DNA of 64,000 nt from Stenotrophomonas maltophilia (GCA_002363385.1 DEVL01000003.1:248505-312504), one strand, 5' to 3'. Numbered from the stretch's first letter, positions 7,428-18,175 are shown. The notes: generated by a model not told the origin, from the sequence alone. Made by a program: numbers and translations.

Positions 7428-7456
7428 ATTCTGGAGATGTATTCGGAATCTGTCAA
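7428..7456 (-). promoter_or_regulatory. Promoter of the tRNA-Met/tRNA-Gln unit
   Basis: On the minus strand: perfect -35 TTGACA (7456-7451), 17-base spacer, -10 CAGAAT (7433-7428), then a GC-rich discriminator (GCCGGC) before the mature tRNA at 7413. GC-rich discriminators are typical of stringently controlled stable-RNA promoters. Confidence 0.75.
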
Positions 7457-7533
7457 CACTTTTTCACCGCGCTTGTGAGTGGGCAGCGGGCATGGCACAG
7501 TCCGATCAGTAGATTTTTCTAGGAGTCCGCATC

Positions 7534-8166
7534 GTGATCGATCCGGACGGCTATCGACCGAACGTCGGTATTGTGCTGATGCGTCAGGATGGGCAGGTTT
7601 TCTGGGCACGACGTGTGCGCCGGGATGGCTGGCAGTTCCCGCAGGGCGGCATGAATACCGACGAGACGCCTGTCGAAGCCATGTATCGCGAGTTGCAGGA
7701 AGAAACCGGGTTGTTGCCGGAGCACGTTGAAGTGCTCGGTGCGACGCCGGGTTGGCTTCGCTATCGGCTGCCGGCACGGGCCATCCGCCGCAATGAACGG
7801 CAGGTCTGTATCGGCCAGAAGCAGGTGTGGTTCCTGCTCCGGCTGGCGGGAGACGAATCCCACGTCACCCTGGACCATACCGACAGCCCCGAGTTCGACC
7901 AGTGGCGCTGGGTCGATTTCTGGTACCCGGTAGAGCATGTGGTGATGTTCAAGCGGGGCGTCTACGCGCGCGCCCTGCGCCATCTGGCGCCCTTGGCGCG
8001 GGGGGTGGCCGGGACCGGGGTGGAATCGATGCCCAAGTCCGCTCAGGAGGCCTGGATGCCGGGCAACGCCGCCGGCCACGACCGGCCGCGCAAGCGCACC
8101 ACGCCCAAGCGGGGCGGCGGCTACTGGCCGCGCAGCAAGGCCAAGGGCGAGCCGGGCGCCGTCTGA
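7534..8166 (+). CDS. rppH: RNA 5'-pyrophosphohydrolase (RppH/NudH)
   Basis: Removes pyrophosphate from the 5' end of mRNA, exposing it to RNase E. 210 aa. The N-terminal MIDPDGYRPNVGIVLMRQDG and FPQGGM are RppH hallmarks. The Nudix box, with the pattern G-x5-E-x7-REL-x-EETG, spans about residues 38-60 (REL-Q-EETGLL). The C-terminal 50 residues are a basic, Arg/Lys/Gly-rich tail (RPRKRTTPKRGGGYWPR) that makes the protein longer than the 176-aa E. coli enzyme. The start is GTG 7534 with AGGAG 9 bases upstream. Confidence 0.94.
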   Translation: MIDPDGYRPNVGIVLMRQDGQVFWARRVRRDGWQFPQGGMNTDETPVEAMYRELQEETGLLPEHVEVLGATPGWLRYRLPARAIRRNERQVCIGQKQVWFLLRLAGDESHVTLDHTDSPEFDQWRWVDFWYPVEHVVMFKRGVYARALRHLAPLARGVAGTGVESMPKSAQEAWMPGNAAGHDRPRKRTTPKRGGGYWPRSKAKGEPGAV

Positions 8167-8211
8167 TCGCTCGGCGGCGGCTCTGAACCGTATCGAGAAT
8201 GATTCAGGTTC

Positions 8212-8230
8212 GAAATTGACAACCATTCTC
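8212..8230 (+). promoter_or_regulatory. Fur-box-like site upstream of bfd
   Basis: GAAATTGACAACCATTCTC matches 14 of 19 positions of the E. coli Fur consensus GATAATGATAATCATTATC. Just upstream GAGAATGAT (8195-8203) also resembles a Fur half-site, and with the terminal ACCATTCTC it makes an inverted repeat 36 bases across. The site ends 53 bases before the bfd start, so iron repression of bfd is likely. Confidence 0.55.
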
Positions 8231-8283
8231 GTTTCGATTGGAATAGCAGCAGGCCGATCCGGGCCTGCCTGCCGAGTCCGCAC

Positions 8284-8490
8284 GTGTACGTCTGCATCTG
8301 CAACGGGGTTACCGACCATCAGATCCGCGAAGCCGCGCAAAGCGGTGTCGTGAGCGTGTCCGAGTTGACGATGCGCACCGGCTGCGGCGCCACCTGCGGT
8401 TCCTGCCTGGACATGGCGGCGGACCTGCTGGCCAAGTTCAGCGCCACCCACGATCTCCCGCTGCCGGTATTGGGTCTGCAAGCCGCCTGA
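8284..8490 (+). CDS. bfd: Bacterioferritin-associated ferredoxin
   Basis: 68-residue [2Fe-2S] protein that reduces the core of bacterioferritin so that iron can leave. Cys4 and Cys6 (MYVCICNGVT) and the TGCGATCGSC cluster (Cys34, 38, 41) supply ligands for the BFD-type fold; the family normally uses two N-terminal and two later cysteines. The start is GTG 8284, since MYVCICNGVTD is the canonical beginning. It precedes bfr by 107 bases, and a Fur-like site precedes it, so it is expected to rise under iron limitation. The C-terminal approximately 15 residues exceed the fold. Confidence 0.93.
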   Translation: MYVCICNGVTDHQIREAAQSGVVSVSELTMRTGCGATCGSCLDMAADLLAKFSATHDLPLPVLGLQAA

Positions 8491-8597
8491 GATCGTCCTA
8501 CCCGGTTGCGGGCCGCAACTGAGCACGATTCGCGTTCCTTCATGCCTGCGCGCGACACGCTACAGTGCGCTCGATTCCACGCAGCAGGAGCACGCTC

Positions 8598-9068
8598 ATG
8601 AAGGGCGACGCCAAAGTCATCGAATTCCTCAACAAGGTCCTCTACAACGAGCTGACCGCGATCAACCAGTACTTCCTGCACGCCAAGATGCTGAAGAACT
8701 GGGGTCTGAAGGAACTCGCCGATCACGAGTACAAGGAATCGATCGAAGAGATGAAGCATGCGGACATCCTGTCCGACCGCATCCTCTTCCTCGAAGGCCT
8801 GCCGAACTTCCAGGCGCTGGGCAAGCTGCGCATCGGCGAGAACCCCGCCGAGATCCTGCAGTGCGACCTCAGCCTGGAACGCGATGGCGTGGTCACGCTG
8901 CGCGAGGCCGTGGCCTATGCCGATTCGATCGGCGACTACGTCAGCCGCCAGCTGTTCGTGAAAATCCTCGAGTCCGAGGAAGAGCATATCGACTGGCTGG
9001 AAACCCAGCTGGATCTGATCGAGCGCATCGGCGAACCGAACTACCTGCTGACCAAGATCGAAGACTGA
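8598..9068 (+). CDS. bfr: Bacterioferritin
   Basis: 156-aa haem-containing ferritin that stores iron in 24-subunit shells in the cytoplasm. The ferroxidase ligands sit exactly where expected: Glu18, Glu51, His54, Glu94, Glu127 and His130; the haem ligand Met52 is present. It should therefore be a true, catalytically competent Bfr subunit. The in-frame ORF extends upstream to 8565, but ATG 8598 (MKGDAKVIEFLN), with GCAGGAG before it, is the family start. It follows bfd and converges with the kinase gene, whose stop is one base away. Confidence 0.97.
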   Translation: MKGDAKVIEFLNKVLYNELTAINQYFLHAKMLKNWGLKELADHEYKESIEEMKHADILSDRILFLEGLPNFQALGKLRIGENPAEILQCDLSLERDGVVTLREAVAYADSIGDYVSRQLFVKILESEEEHIDWLETQLDLIERIGEPNYLLTKIED

Positions 9069-9069
9069 C

Positions 9070-11385
<2,316 letters not shown>

Positions 11386-11387
11386 GC

Positions 11388-13247
11388 TCAGAGCACCGAA
11401 TTCTGGAAGTCGAAGTTCAGTTCGTTGCCGGCAGACTGGACCATGTTGCCCTGAATGAAATCGACCCCGCCGATCCACATCGCCGCAGCAGCCTGCGGGT
11501 CTTCGATCTGCTGGCCGATGATGCGCAGCCCGGCGCGGTGGGCCAGATCGATCGCCGCGCGCAGTTCGTCACGCGTCTGCTGGTTGGTATGGCTGTTGGA
11601 GAAGCGCGCCGCCATGCGCACAAAGGCCAGCGGCAGCTGCGACATCAGCGCATTGGCTTCGTCGCCCGGCTCGAACTGGCTCAGGCAGAAGCGCACACCG
11701 GCCGCATGCATGCGCGTGCAGAACTGCTGCAGGGTGACGGTGTGGATGAGTGCATCGGGCAGGCGCACATCGATGACCAGCGCGCTGCCGTCGATCTGCC
11801 GGCTCGCCAGCGATTCCAGCAGCCAGTCGCCGAAGGCATCGCGGGCCAGCGTGCGCAGTGATTGCGACACGAACAGGTGCAGCGGCTGCGCGGCGTGGCG
11901 ATACAGATCCAGCAGGCCCAATGCGTGGTCGAGCACCTGCTGGTCCAGATCGGCGATGCGCCCCGCTGCTTCGGCAGCCGGAATCACCTGGCCGGCGGCG
12001 AGCACGCTGCCATCGGCCTGGCGCAGCCGCAGCAGCACCTGGTACTGCGCGGTGTTGGCCCCAGCCACCGCGACGATCGGTTGATAGGCGAGTTCCAACT
12101 GCCCTTCCAGCAACGCGAGGTGCTCCTGCGCGGCGACATCCTCGCGGCGCACGTAGGCGGCCACCCCCGCGGTCAGCAGGCGCGCCTGCAGCGTGGTGCG
12201 TTCGACCGCCTCCAGCGCGCTGCCCGCATCGGGGAAGCCCGGCGAGAGCTGGGCATGCCCGACCACGCCGCGCAGGTGCACCGATTCGTCATCGCGGATC
12301 ACGAAGGCGCGCGTGGACAACTGCTCGCGCAGTGCGTGCGCCATCGCATCCAGGGTGTCCTCGTCGGCATCGCGGCCCAGCACCAGGAAGCTGTTGTCGT
12401 TCAGGCGTGCCAGCAGATGGGGTTGGGCCGCATCGGCCAGACGCTGACCCGCCTGGGTCATCAGCCGCTCGAACGCGGCATAGCCATAGCGTTCGCGCAG
12501 GCCGAGCGCGCTGGCGATTTCGATGAAGAACAGGCCGCCACGATCACGATGGGCGAGAGAGGCGCCGAGCTGCTGCATCACGTGATGACGCGTGGGCAGG
12601 CCGGTCTCGGGGTTGCTCATTGCCGGGGCACCGGCGTTGCCTGCCTGCGAGGCGGCCTGGGCGCGGGCGCGGCGAATCCGGTTGGACACGGCGGCGATCA
12701 GATGGCGCGGGCGGATCGGCTTGCTGAGGAAATCATCGGCGCCGCTGTCGAGCACTTCGAACTGGCGCTCCGGATCCGGATCGCCACTGAGGAAGACGAT
12801 CGGCAGCAGCTGCTGGCCGGGTTGCTGGCGGATCAGCGCGGTCAAGCGCATGCCATCCAGGCCGGGCAGATGCAGGTCCATCAGAATCAGATCGGGGCGG
12901 TGCTCGGCGATGGCCTGCTGCACGCCCTCGGCATCGCTGTGCACCAGCGCCTCCATGCCGGCACCGTGCAGCACGCTCTGCGCAAACAGGGCCTGCGAGC
13001 GGTCGTCCTCGACGATCAGCACGCGGTAGGGCGAGTCGATCCCGGGCGGGGCCATCTGGCTGGCATCGGTGGGCAGCGGTGGGAGCAGCGGCGGCGGGCT
13101 GGCCGGTGCAGCATTGAGCGCGATGACATTGCTGATGGCCACCGGTGCCGGCGCGTCCGGGCGCTGCCAGCGCTGCCAGTGATCGGCCGGCGGCGTTTCA
13201 GCGCGCACGGCGCGCGAGGGTGCAACAACATTATCGTGAACGGCCAT
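11388..13247 (-). CDS. Response regulator with degenerate GGDEF and EAL domains
   Basis: 619 aa. A Pro/Ala-rich N-terminus (1-70) precedes a receiver with intact residues (VLIVEDDRSQ; phospho-Asp in LILMDLHLPGLDG; Lys in SKPIRP). The GGDEF-like domain has RLNDNSFLVLG where GGDEF should be. The EAL-like domain has YQVLLRLR in place of the EAL signature, LSQFEPGDE in place of the D-D-F-G-x-G loop, and VRMAARF in place of the catalytic Lys motif. Both enzymatic sites therefore look dead, suggesting a phosphorylation-dependent binding protein for c-di-GMP or a partner. The ATG at 13247 has GGGAG 6-10 bases upstream. It is the probable partner of the hybrid kinase. Confidence 0.85.
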   Translation of the reverse strand: MAVHDNVVAPSRAVRAETPPADHWQRWQRPDAPAPVAISNVIALNAAPASPPPLLPPLPTDASQMAPPGIDSPYRVLIVEDDRSQALFAQSVLHGAGMEALVHSDAEGVQQAIAEHRPDLILMDLHLPGLDGMRLTALIRQQPGQQLLPIVFLSGDPDPERQFEVLDSGADDFLSKPIRPRHLIAAVSNRIRRARAQAASQAGNAGAPAMSNPETGLPTRHHVMQQLGASLAHRDRGGLFFIEIASALGLRERYGYAAFERLMTQAGQRLADAAQPHLLARLNDNSFLVLGRDADEDTLDAMAHALREQLSTRAFVIRDDESVHLRGVVGHAQLSPGFPDAGSALEAVERTTLQARLLTAGVAAYVRREDVAAQEHLALLEGQLELAYQPIVAVAGANTAQYQVLLRLRQADGSVLAAGQVIPAAEAAGRIADLDQQVLDHALGLLDLYRHAAQPLHLFVSQSLRTLARDAFGDWLLESLASRQIDGSALVIDVRLPDALIHTVTLQQFCTRMHAAGVRFCLSQFEPGDEANALMSQLPLAFVRMAARFSNSHTNQQTRDELRAAIDLAHRAGLRIIGQQIEDPQAAAAMWIGGVDFIQGNMVQSAGNELNFDFQNSVL

Positions 13248-13304
13248 CAGTACTCCCAGTCTGCGCCGCAATTATGCGACGAACGCCCGAGGGCAGGGCA
13301 CGCA

Positions 13305-13931
13305 TTACCGTGGCAGGGTTCCCGGTTTGACCTGGGTCTGCCCACTGTCGGCCTGGCGCATCAGCCAGCGCATGCCTTTCCACAACGTCCGCCAGATCAT
13401 CCACACGATCAACGCACCGATCAGGCTGCAGGCCACCACCAGGATCAGCGCCAGCCACGGGTGGGCCAGCGCCAGCGCCAGCCCGCCGACCACCACGGTG
13501 TCTTCGGCGGCCGAGGCGACCCAGTTGCTGGCCGGTTCGGGCGAGGTGTTGAGCAGGGCGCGGGTACCGGATTTGAGCCCGTGGCTGGCAAGGGCGACAC
13601 CGGCCCCGGCGACCAGTGCGGTACTGCTGAGCTCGCCGCTGGGCGAAAGCGTGGCGGCAGCGAGAAAGGCGCCGGCCGGCACCCTGGCCAGGGTCTGGAC
13701 CAGATCCCAGGCCGAATCGACCCCGGGAATCTTGTCGGCGAAGAATTCGGCGATGGCCAGCGCGGCCGAGGTGCCCAGCACCCACCAGGACTCCGTGGCC
13801 TGCAGGGCCGGCGGCAGATCGACCCAGCCCAGCAGCCCGGCCAGGCCGACGCCGAACACGGTCAGGTACACGCGGATGCCGGCCAGCCAGGCCAGCAGGA
13901 TGCCGATCACGAACAGGTGGGCTTCGGTCAT
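13305..13931 (-). CDS. DUF4126-type membrane protein
   Basis: 208 residues with several hydrophobic helices and glycine-rich loops: GIRVYLTVFGVGLAGLLGW, ALAIAEFFADKIPGVDSAWDLVQT, TALVAGAGVALASHGLKSGTR, and a C-terminal pair of transmembrane helices ending in the basic WKGMRWLMRQ. The AEFFADKIPGVD core is characteristic of the DUF4126 family, whose function is unknown. The start is ATG 13931; the preceding 13 codons (Cys/Ala/Arg-rich) are unlike the family. It lies upstream of the regulator/kinase pair in the same direction, with a 57-base gap. Confidence 0.75.
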   Translation of the reverse strand: MTEAHLFVIGILLAWLAGIRVYLTVFGVGLAGLLGWVDLPPALQATESWWVLGTSAALAIAEFFADKIPGVDSAWDLVQTLARVPAGAFLAAATLSPSGELSSTALVAGAGVALASHGLKSGTRALLNTSPEPASNWVASAAEDTVVVGGLALALAHPWLALILVVACSLIGALIVWMIWRTLWKGMRWLMRQADSGQTQVKPGTLPR

Positions 13932-14112
13932 GGCACGCGCTCCCGCTGCAGAATGTGCACAGGCGCACACTATCGGGGATGACGTCCATGAACGCTACTG
14001 CCCCGATCCGGGCCCTGCGCGGACAAGGCCTTTTCCCTGACTTACACTAGCAAGTCGTTCCAGACAGGGGCCGTTGCGACAGCGCCGCCAGGCGCGGTCG
14101 CCCAGGACTGCC

Positions 14113-14862
14113 ATGAGCAAACCCACACCTTCCCGCATCCAGATCCGCCGGCCGGGCGCGCCGCCCGTGCAGGACCGCAAGCGCCTGCTGGTGCTGGGCG
14201 GGACCTGGGTGCTGTCGCTGGTCCTGGCCGCGCTGCTCGGTGCCTGGCTGGGCTCGCCCGGCGGCGACGTCGGCACCCAGCTCAAGGCGGCCGAAACCCG
14301 CAACGATCGCCTCCAGCAGCAGCTCATCGAGCTGCAGCAGCGCCAGGCGACCCTGCAGGCGTCCGACCGAATCAGCCGCGCCGCCAACACCGAGGTCCAG
14401 GCCTCGCTGGGCGAGCGTGATGAAGAGATCGCCGGCCTGCGCGCCGACGTGGCCTTCTACGAGCGGCTGGTCGGTGCGACCAGCCAGCGCAAGGGCCTGA
14501 ACACCCATTCGGTGGAGTTCGCGCCGGAAACGGGTGGCACCTGGCAGTACGCCGTGGTGCTGACCCAGAACCTGAACCGCGGGGCGATCAGCCAAGGGCA
14601 GATGCGCTTCACGGTGGAAGGCGTCAAGGACGGCAAGCTGACCTCGGTCAGCTGGGACGAGCTGCACCAGCGCACCAAGGTGCCGGGCCAGGACTATTCC
14701 TTCCGGTACTTCCAGCAGCTCACCGGCAGCGTGATGCTGCCCAAAGGCTTCACCCCGCAACGCGTGCGGGTCACGCTGGGATCGGGCGCGGGGGGCGCCA
14801 CCCAGGTATTCGATTGGAAGCAGGCCGGCGCACCGGCGGCATCGGCAAAAGAAGGGGAGTAA
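14113..14862 (+). CDS. Membrane-anchored coiled-coil protein (DUF6776-like)
   Basis: 249 aa. A short basic cytoplasmic N-terminus is followed by one transmembrane helix (about 30-50), then a coiled coil rich in Gln/Glu/Arg (LKAAETRNDRLQQQLIELQQ, about 60-115), and a C-terminal beta-rich periplasmic domain (WQYAVVLTQNLNRG, GQMRFTVEG). This layout fits the proteobacterial family I recall as DUF6776; no function is known. It is 4 bases upstream of the bactofilin gene in the same operon, so a role in envelope or cell-shape organisation is an inference from context. Confidence 0.65.
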   Translation: MSKPTPSRIQIRRPGAPPVQDRKRLLVLGGTWVLSLVLAALLGAWLGSPGGDVGTQLKAAETRNDRLQQQLIELQQRQATLQASDRISRAANTEVQASLGERDEEIAGLRADVAFYERLVGATSQRKGLNTHSVEFAPETGGTWQYAVVLTQNLNRGAISQGQMRFTVEGVKDGKLTSVSWDELHQRTKVPGQDYSFRYFQQLTGSVMLPKGFTPQRVRVTLGSGAGGATQVFDWKQAGAPAASAKEGE

Positions 14863-14866
14863 GCCC

Positions 14867-15328
14867 ATGTTTGGCAGCAACAAGTCCAACCGCGACGGAC
14901 ATCTGGTCGTGGACGCGCTGATCGGCGCGCAGGTGGTGATCCGCGGGGACGTGGAATTCAGCGGTGGCCTGTACGTGGAAGGCACCATCCTGGGCAAGGT
15001 GATCGCCCAGGACGGCGCCAGCAACGCCACCCTGACGGTGGCCGAGCACGGTGCCATCGAAGGCGAGATCCGCGCCCAGGTGGTGGTCATCAGCGGCCGT
15101 CTGGACGGGGATGTGCACGCCACCGAGCGGGTCGAATTGACCCCCAGCGCCCGGGTGACGGGCAACATCCATTACCAGGTCGTGGAAATGCACGCCGGCG
15201 CCCAGCTGACCGGCCGCCTGATCCATACCTCGGCGCAGATGGCCCTGCCGCCGCCGTCCGGGGATGCGGACGAGGGCAAGGGCAAGGACACCGCGGCCCG
15301 CAAGAAGCTGGCCGAGGCGATGGCCTGA
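14867..15328 (+). CDS. Bactofilin
   Basis: 153 aa. The core (about 12-125) is a right-handed beta-helix made of short hydrophobic/glycine repeats (VVIRGDVEFSGGLYVEGTIL, GAIEGEIRAQVVVISGRLDG, ARVTGNIHYQVVEMHAGAQL), flanked by a short N-terminal membrane-targeting peptide (MFGSNKS) and a disordered Ala/Lys tail. Bactofilins polymerise into cytoskeletal filaments that place envelope enzymes or stalk/pilus machinery. GGGGAG precedes the ATG. It is translated just after the coiled-coil membrane protein, a possible anchor; erpA follows 37 bases later. Confidence 0.9.
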   Translation: MFGSNKSNRDGHLVVDALIGAQVVIRGDVEFSGGLYVEGTILGKVIAQDGASNATLTVAEHGAIEGEIRAQVVVISGRLDGDVHATERVELTPSARVTGNIHYQVVEMHAGAQLTGRLIHTSAQMALPPPSGDADEGKGKDTAARKKLAEAMA

Positions 15329-15365
15329 GCTTGAAACCGTGCTCATGCACCCCCATGCTGGGGGC

Positions 15366-15755
15366 ATGAGCACGCTTGTTTCCCTGCCCGGCGCTCCCGC
15401 CGCCGCGCCGAACTACCAGTCCCTGGACCGTCCGCTGAACTTCACCGAGGCCGCTGCGGCGAAGGTCAAGGAGCTGATCCAGGATGAGGGCAACGCTGCC
15501 CTCGCCCTGCGCGTCTACATCGAAGGCGGCGGTTGTTCCGGCTTCCAGTACGGGTTCGAGTTCGATGAGAACCGCGCCGAGGACGATCTAGCCGTGGATA
15601 CCGCCGGCGTCACGCTGCTGGTCGATCCGCTGAGCCTGCAGTACCTGATGGGGGCCGAGGTGGATTACACCGAAAGCCTGACCGGGGCGCAGTTCGTGAT
15701 CCGCAATCCGAACGCCAAGACCACCTGCGGCTGCGGCAGCAGTTTCAGCATGTGA
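15366..15755 (+). CDS. erpA: Iron-sulfur cluster insertion protein ErpA
   Basis: 129-residue A-type carrier that hands [Fe-S] clusters to apo-enzymes such as those of isoprenoid synthesis. The three ligand cysteines are in VYIEGGGCSGFQYGFEF and TTCGCGSSFSM (C-x-n-C-G-C). The long N-terminal segment MSTLVSLPGAPAAAPNYQSL is characteristic of Xanthomonadaceae ErpA. The ORF is open upstream, but ATG 15366 matches the family start. The fold and C-G-C end are shared with IscA; no isc genes are nearby, and ErpA is the better match. Confidence 0.92.
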   Translation: MSTLVSLPGAPAAAPNYQSLDRPLNFTEAAAAKVKELIQDEGNAALALRVYIEGGGCSGFQYGFEFDENRAEDDLAVDTAGVTLLVDPLSLQYLMGAEVDYTESLTGAQFVIRNPNAKTTCGCGSSFSM

Positions 15756-15824
15756 TGCGCGTGCAACCGGCCAAACGGTCGGTTGCCGCTTGCCAGTCCC
15801 GCCGAATGTGGGCAGGCTCTTGCG

Positions 15825-16730
15825 ATGTCCAGATTTCCCTCGCAGCTTTCCGGTTTCGCCTTTGTCAGCGAGCCGTTGGAGCGCGCCGATACCCTGCGCG
15901 ATGACGCCGATGCGTTGTTGCGCCTGTGGCCGGACGCGCGCGTATTGGTCCTCGATCCCGATGGCACGGCCCTGGCCGGCGATGACGGTCAGCCACTGCC
16001 ATTGACCGGCGCCGATCTCGGCGGCGGGCCCGGCACCGCGATCTTCCTCGGCCTGCGCGGCGAGCAGGCGTGGTTCTCGCTGGAGGCCGCCGCCGTGACG
16101 GTGACCGCGCCGCAGCGCGTGGATCTGCGCCAGTCGGCCGCGACCTGGTCCATCGCCGATTCCACCGCCTTCTGCTACGCCCGTGGCATGTCCTACTGGC
16201 AGTCGCGCACCCGCTTCTGCGGGGTGTGCGGTGGCGCGGTGACGTTCAGCCGGGGCGGCTTCGTCGGCCGGTGTGGCCAGTGCGCCACCGAACACTACCC
16301 GCGCGTGGACCCGGCGGTGATCGTGGCGGTGGAAAACCAGGGCCGGCTGCTGCTCGGTCGCCAGGCGAACTGGGCCCCGCGCCGTTACTCGGTGCTGGCC
16401 GGTTTCGTGGAGCCGGGCGAATCGCTGGAGCAGACCGTGGTCCGCGAGGTGTTCGAAGAGAGCCGGGTGCGCGTGCGCGAGTGCCGCTACCTGGGCACGC
16501 AGCCGTGGCCGTTCCCCGGCGCGCTGATGCTGGGCTTCGCGGCGACGGCCGAAGACGACGTGCCCACCGTGAACGGCGAGCTGGAAGATGCACGCTGGTT
16601 CACCCCCGAGGAAGTAGGAGCGGCCCTGGCCCGCGACGTGGAGGATGACGGCGAAGGCATCCGTCTGTCCCCGCCCATCTCGATCTCGCGCAGCCTGATC
16701 GAGCACTGGTACCGCCAGCAGGTGGCCTGA
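15825..16730 (+). CDS. nudC: NAD(H) pyrophosphatase / NAD-capped RNA hydrolase NudC
   Basis: 301 aa. An N-terminal regulatory domain (1-125) precedes a four-cysteine zinc ribbon (FCGVCGGAV and GRCGQC, about 131-156), then the Nudix domain with box GFVEPGESLEQTVVREVFEES, and the NudC-specific TQPWPFPGALMLGF just after it (SQPWPFP in E. coli, which marks NADH specificity). It hydrolyses NAD(H) and removes NAD caps from RNA. The ATG at 15825 is preferred over the open frame from 15783. It lies downstream of erpA, in the same direction. Confidence 0.93.
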   Translation: MSRFPSQLSGFAFVSEPLERADTLRDDADALLRLWPDARVLVLDPDGTALAGDDGQPLPLTGADLGGGPGTAIFLGLRGEQAWFSLEAAAVTVTAPQRVDLRQSAATWSIADSTAFCYARGMSYWQSRTRFCGVCGGAVTFSRGGFVGRCGQCATEHYPRVDPAVIVAVENQGRLLLGRQANWAPRRYSVLAGFVEPGESLEQTVVREVFEESRVRVRECRYLGTQPWPFPGALMLGFAATAEDDVPTVNGELEDARWFTPEEVGAALARDVEDDGEGIRLSPPISISRSLIEHWYRQQVA

Positions 16731-16850
16731 CCGTCGCCCGCCGTTGCCGCAGGCTGAACACGCGGCGCGGTACATTACCAACGGCCCGGGGAATTGCCGG
16801 GCCGCAAGGCATAGTAGCGGCGCGTTCCACGTCCCGAGCCGGAGGCTTAC

Positions 16851-17744
16851 ATGTTCACCACCCTGGTCGCCGTGCTGGTTGCCTTGGCCTTGGGCCATGT
16901 TGCGCCTGGCGTGGCCGTCGCGCTGCGGCGGTTCGGCCTGTACCGGCGCTGGCTGCAGTGGCTGGACCGGCACGCTGCCGAAGGCGGCCTCTGGCGCGGC
17001 CGCAAGGGCGCCTGGCTGGCCGTGCTGCCGTTCGTGGCGGTGCTGGGCATGCTGCAGTGGCTGTTCGATGGCCGCGTCTACGGCCTGCCGTCGCTGCTGC
17101 TGGGCGTGCTGGTACTGGTGATGTGCTGGGGCCCGCGCGATCTGGACCGCGATGTCGAAGCGGTGATCGACGCCGATGACGCCCACGCGCGGCACCTGGG
17201 CATCGCACAGCTGCAATCGGCCGGTGGCAGCCTGCACGAAGACGTGCCCTCGCTGGTCGAGGCGACCGTGCTCAACGCGCTGCGGCGCTGGTTCGCGGTG
17301 CTGTTCTGGTTCCTGCTGCTGGGCCCGGTCGGCGCGCTGCTGTATCGCCTGCTGGCCTTGCTGGCGGTCGGCCCCATGCGCTCGCTGGCCAGCGTGGAAG
17401 CGGTCGCCGGTGCACGCGTGGTGCTGGCCTGGCTGGAGTGGCCGGTCGCGCAGCTGATGTCGCTGTCGATGGCACTGGTCGGCAACTTTGATACCGCGTT
17501 CAAGGCCTGGCGCGAAGCGCACGGCAATCAATGGTCGGCCTCCACGCACTTCCTCGGTGCGGTCGCGCGGGCAAGCGTGAGCGCCGAGCTGCGTGAGGAC
17601 GCGCACGATTACAGTGATGCGGGGATGGTGCCGGTGTGGCGTCGTCTGCCGGAGCTGCGCGATGCGATGAGCCTGGTGTGGCGCATGCTGCTGCTGTGGA
17701 TGGCGGTGCTGGCGTTGCTGGTGATCGCCGGTTGGGTCACCTAG
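16851..17744 (+). CDS. ampE: AmpE-family integral membrane protein
   Basis: 297 residues with four to five hydrophobic segments (1-22, 58-80, 90-110, 150-190, 275-297). The pattern HEDVPSLVEATVLNALRRWFAVLFWFLLLGPVG and LEWPVAQLMSLSMALVGNFDTAFKAW matches AmpE of enterobacteria. AmpE is a predicted sensory/transducing protein tied to beta-lactamase induction and cell-wall recycling. In many genomes it follows ampD; here the upstream neighbour is nudC. GGAGG lies 6-10 bases before the ATG. A GC-rich hairpin (16782-16804) lies in the leader. Confidence 0.85.
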   Translation: MFTTLVAVLVALALGHVAPGVAVALRRFGLYRRWLQWLDRHAAEGGLWRGRKGAWLAVLPFVAVLGMLQWLFDGRVYGLPSLLLGVLVLVMCWGPRDLDRDVEAVIDADDAHARHLGIAQLQSAGGSLHEDVPSLVEATVLNALRRWFAVLFWFLLLGPVGALLYRLLALLAVGPMRSLASVEAVAGARVVLAWLEWPVAQLMSLSMALVGNFDTAFKAWREAHGNQWSASTHFLGAVARASVSAELREDAHDYSDAGMVPVWRRLPELRDAMSLVWRMLLLWMAVLALLVIAGWVT

Positions 17745-17755
17745 CAGTTATAGGA

Positions 17756-18175
17756 TCAGCCCGGTGCCAACCAGGTAAACGGCACCCACGGCAGGTTGCG
17801 TGCGATCCAGTACGCGGGCAGCAGGATCAGCCAGAAGGCGGGCTTCATCAGCAGCGTGATCAACGGCTGCAGCGCGCGCGGGCGCCAGCCCAGCGCCCAA
17901 CCGAGTACCAGCGGGGCGATGGCCAGCATCAGCATGGCCAGGGGGTTCATCGAGAACGCGGTGGCCACATCGCCGTGGGCCAGCGCGTGCAGTGCACGCG
18001 TCAACCCGCAGCCGATGCAGTAATACCCGGTGACCGTCAGAAAGCTGCACGGCGGGAACGGACTGCCGGCGCTGTTGGGGTCGTAGTGCCGCAGCACCCA
18101 GAACCCCGCACCGGCCGCCAGTGCGGCCGGTGGCAACAACGCCAGCAACCAGCGCTTGCCGTGCAGCGCGATCAT
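17756..18175 (-). CDS. DUF2752 membrane protein
   Basis: 139 aa with three hydrophobic segments and the family signature: a Pro-Pro-Cys, then TGYYCIGCGLTRALHALAHGD (the family's P-G-C-G-x-T-R-A block, here I-G-C-G), then the conserved NP in SMNPLAMLML. Function unknown. Its ATG overlaps the stop of the CD225 gene (TGATG), so the two are translationally coupled. The frame is open much further upstream (to 18442), but that stretch is a shadow of the CD225 gene. Confidence 0.82.
   Translation of the reverse strand: MIALHGKRWLLALLPPAALAAGAGFWVLRHYDPNSAGSPFPPCSFLTVTGYYCIGCGLTRALHALAHGDVATAFSMNPLAMLMLAIAPLVLGWALGWRPRALQPLITLLMKPAFWLILLPAYWIARNLPWVPFTWLAPG

Noticed and set aside
11862..13982. 706-codon plus-strand frame
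   Set aside because: It runs opposite the GGDEF/EAL regulator and DUF4126 gene, with shadow-like composition.
16782..16804. Terminator between nudC and ampE
   Set aside because: A GC-rich 8-bp stem with no following T tract; treated as an unassigned leader hairpin.
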